From Opitutia bacterium (GTDB lineage Bacteria > Verrucomicrobiota > Verrucomicrobiia > Opitutales > Seribacteraceae), in assembly GCA_002692605.1 (NCBI GenBank), contig NZLE01000074.1, forward strand, positions 5,487 through 13,288: a DNA stretch of 7,802 nucleotides, in the 5' to 3' direction. Under the pieces are notes generated by a model. The model was not told where the DNA came from, did no database searches, and was given only the letters and a program-made list of their open reading frames with translations. Positions 6,131 through 7,802 of this stretch are shown piece by piece; the first letter of the stretch is position 1; each line of letters opens with the position of its first letter. The translations under genes were made by a program, and so were the position numbers.

Positions 6131-7244
6131 TTTCCGAGTGCAACTGTTCGGCCTCCTTGATTAGCGCCGAATTTCCTGAGTCCGTCAGAAACTTAACGTA
6201 GGTTTCCATGTTGGCATTTTCCCAAAACGATTCCTTTTGATGAAGAACCGATAAACCCTCCCTCGAACTTGTTAGGTATTCGATGAGTATTGTAAAGTCC
6301 GATTTAACGTCGGTAACGATGGGTAAAAGTTTTTTTGCGGCTGATTCGTCTCCGCCTTGATCACCAAACGCTTCAATGCCCCCGCCGTCTTGAAAGGAAG
6401 TGAATTCGGTGTCGTCAAGCAAACGCTCCACTTTAAAATTTCTGACGAGAAAGGGCGGTCTTAGTTGATTGATAAAACTTCGGGCATGGGAGGTGTGCGA
6501 TCTAAATTTCAACTCCAGGACAATGCTATTCAAATCGAGTTTGCTCCTGAGCAGGAAATTGGTTTTCCCGTCGAGGATTATTCTGTCCGCTCCTATATGC
6601 TTTTTGTCCGTCGGACCAACCGCTTCTCGCTTAATTTCAAGAAGGGACAGCGGGTAGGTATCGTCCGTGGAATTACACAGAAAACCAACCAGTTCCTTGA
6701 TTATTTTACCCTGAATATCGAGTTTCTTGGATTCCTCTTCATCAAAGTTTGGCCAAAAGCCATCATAGGCGCTTAGTCCGAACCCGTAGGTTTCCGAGAT
6801 CCCTTCACTTTCGTTCGAAAAGGTTGAATCTACGGCATTTTCGGCTGCAGGCAGGAATAACTGAGCATTTTTACATTGGTTTCTCAGGTTCGTGAAAAGT
6901 TTGGTGATTTCGGCATTAATTGCTTCAGGCGAACGCTTTTTCCATTCCAAAAAATGGTTTTCTCTTTGATTGAGGAGGTTTTTCCAGAAAACCTTCTGAT
7001 CTTTTTCTATTTCGGCTAAGTTATCCAAGTCACCAAGGGCGACTTGAAAGTCTAAATCAAGTGATGCGTAAAGGGAGGTTTCTTCTTTTATGGAAGCTAA
7101 ATTCTGATTTGCACGATTGATATTGGAAGAAACCTCTTCGATCTCGCTTTTAGTCGATGAATTGAGGAATGCGAGAACACCAAAAACAACCAGGCTTGTC
7201 ACCACAACCAAGATGAACCCCTTATTCTGTCTTATAAAATTCAT
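6117..7244 (-). CDS. Amuc_1100-like pilus-system protein (PilO/GspM-type layout)
   Basis: The protein has 375 residues. MNFIRQNK is followed by a transmembrane helix at about 9-28 (FILVVVTSLVVFGVLAFL), then a coiled coil at about 31-100 and a mixed alpha/beta periplasmic part to the end. This matches the layout of Akkermansia Amuc_1100: short N-terminus, one helix, coiled coil, then ferredoxin-like folds related to PilO, GspL and GspM. Local similarity is suggested at NQCKNAQLFLP (about 121-131) and YGFGLSAYDGFWP (about 153-165), where Amuc_1100-type proteins carry a Leu-Pro segment and an aromatic motif before a helix. Likely role: a scaffold of the inner-membrane alignment complex that pairs with the PilN-like part of the upstream protein. 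This is family inference. The ATG comes one base after the TGA of the preceding gene (TGA-A-ATG), so expression is probably coupled. The C-terminal tail is acidic (EQLHSENEDN) and overlaps the next gene by 14 bases. Confidence 0.8.
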   Translation of the reverse strand: MNFIRQNKGFILVVVTSLVVFGVLAFLNSSTKSEIEEVSSNINRANQNLASIKEETSLYASLDLDFQVALGDLDNLAEIEKDQKVFWKNLLNQRENHFLEWKKRSPEAINAEITKLFTNLRNQCKNAQLFLPAAENAVDSTFSNESEGISETYGFGLSAYDGFWPNFDEEESKKLDIQGKIIKELVGFLCNSTDDTYPLSLLEIKREAVGPTDKKHIGADRIILDGKTNFLLRSKLDLNSIVLELKFRSHTSHARSFINQLRPPFLVRNFKVERLLDDTEFTSFQDGGGIEAFGDQGGDESAAKKLLPIVTDVKSDFTILIEYLTSSREGLSVLHQKESFWENANMETYVKFLTDSGNSALIKEAEQLHSENEDN

Positions 7245-7245
7245 T

Positions 7246-7802
7246 TCAGAAGCTTAATGTGAATTCGTAAGAAAAGTGCGTAAAGTAGCGATTGAACAGG
7301 TCCCCTTTTCCATCAATGCTAAAAACTTTTTCATCCACCTTGCTGATAAAGGGGATATTCTGTAGATGTTCGGTCAGCGCTTGTTGTTTTTTACTGTTTA
7401 AATCAATGAGCACCTCCCTAAAGCTTGAGTCATCGTTCTCTGCAATCTCCTTTGATTCGTCGATTCTTACCAAGTATCTTCCGGTTAGGGTAAGCTTGAA
7501 GACTGAATTTTCATCTTTCGCGGAACGCGTGCCTCTCCTTCCCGATGAAGAGGTTGTTTCCTGATATACGTTAAGTTGATCGTACCAAGTGTCCTTAACG
7601 TCGGCTTCGGAAAGGATTTGTTGCAGACTATTGACCAAACTTGTAATTCTCCAGCAGGAACTTTGCTGTCGGACATAGGGCTCGCTTAAGGTGAAAACCT
7701 CAGAGGAAAGTTTGTCGATGAATTGGTAATGCTTGTGCTTTTCGGAAATCTCATCCAGCCGGCTTCCTTCCTGTCTGACGACTTGAGTTTGTCGTTTCAG
7801 GG
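7246..7802 (-). CDS. C-terminal 184 residues of a probable Amuc_1101-like PilM/PilN-type pilus protein (open at right edge)
   Basis: The frame is open from the right edge to the TGA at 7248-7246. An internal TTG at 7638 could be taken as a start, but the frame continues without a stop through LKRQTQVVRQEGSRLDEI to the edge, so this is a 5'-truncated gene and not a small one. The visible part starts with a probable coiled coil (about the first 40 residues), then a Ser/Arg/Gly linker (SSSGRRGTRSA). An alpha/beta segment follows (FKLTLTGRYLVRI; REVLIDLNSKKQQALTEHLQ) and it ends YFTHFSYEFTLSF. Coiled coil followed by a small ferredoxin-like domain resembles the periplasmic part of PilN. Its position directly before the Amuc_1100-like gene fits Amuc_1101, which is annotated as PilM-like. 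The actin-like ATPase part would lie outside the window and is unseen. A stand-alone PilN-like protein is the main alternative. Confidence 0.65.
   Translation of the reverse strand, partial: LKRQTQVVRQEGSRLDEISEKHKHYQFIDKLSSEVFTLSEPYVRQQSSCWRITSLVNSLQQILSEADVKDTWYDQLNVYQETTSSSGRRGTRSAKDENSVFKLTLTGRYLVRIDESKEIAENDDSSFREVLIDLNSKKQQALTEHLQNIPFISKVDEKVFSIDGKGDLFNRYFTHFSYEFTLSF

Noticed and set aside
7246..7638. A separate 130-aa gene starting at the TTG at 7638
   Set aside because: The same frame continues upstream without a stop to the window edge with coiled-coil character, so the TTG is internal to a truncated larger gene.

Overview
The window looks like chromosomal DNA from a member of the Verrucomicrobiota. 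The evidence is a co-directional gene set, all on the minus strand, that matches the Akkermansia muciniphila pilus-like cluster Amuc_1098 to Amuc_1101: a secretin and its inner-membrane partners. This gene set is characteristic of that phylum. Base composition is moderate, and classical Shine-Dalgarno sites are weak or absent in front of most genes. I cannot place the organism below phylum level from sequence alone.

Layout in the direction of transcription (right to left): (1) 7802-7246, the C-terminal end of a protein that enters from the right edge, probably the Amuc_1101-like PilM/PilN-type component. (2) 7244-6117, an Amuc_1100-like bitopic protein with a PilO/GspM-type layout. (3) 6130-4829, an Amuc_1099-like bitopic periplasmic protein. 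(4) 4736-1155, a very large Amuc_1098-like secretin with a TPR/coiled-coil N-terminal half and a C-terminal secretin channel. Genes 1 to 3 are packed tightly: one base separates 1 and 2, and 14 bases are shared by 2 and 3. A perfect inverted repeat lies over the stop codon of gene 3 in the gap before the secretin. Then comes a 225-bp AT-rich intergenic region with a candidate promoter, a 12-bp direct repeat and an AT-only inverted repeat. (5) 929-1 is a gene open at the left edge. It encodes the N-terminus of an exported or membrane-anchored protein of unknown function.

Working model, by analogy with type IV pilus and type II secretion machines: the Amuc_1101/1100/1099-like proteins form an inner-membrane alignment complex that reaches across the periplasm to the secretin, which forms the outer-membrane pore. 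The gene after the secretin has its own candidate promoter. It may be an unrelated exported protein or a client of the pore; nothing in the sequence decides this. I see no rRNA, tRNA, CRISPR array, insertion sequence or credible plus-strand gene.
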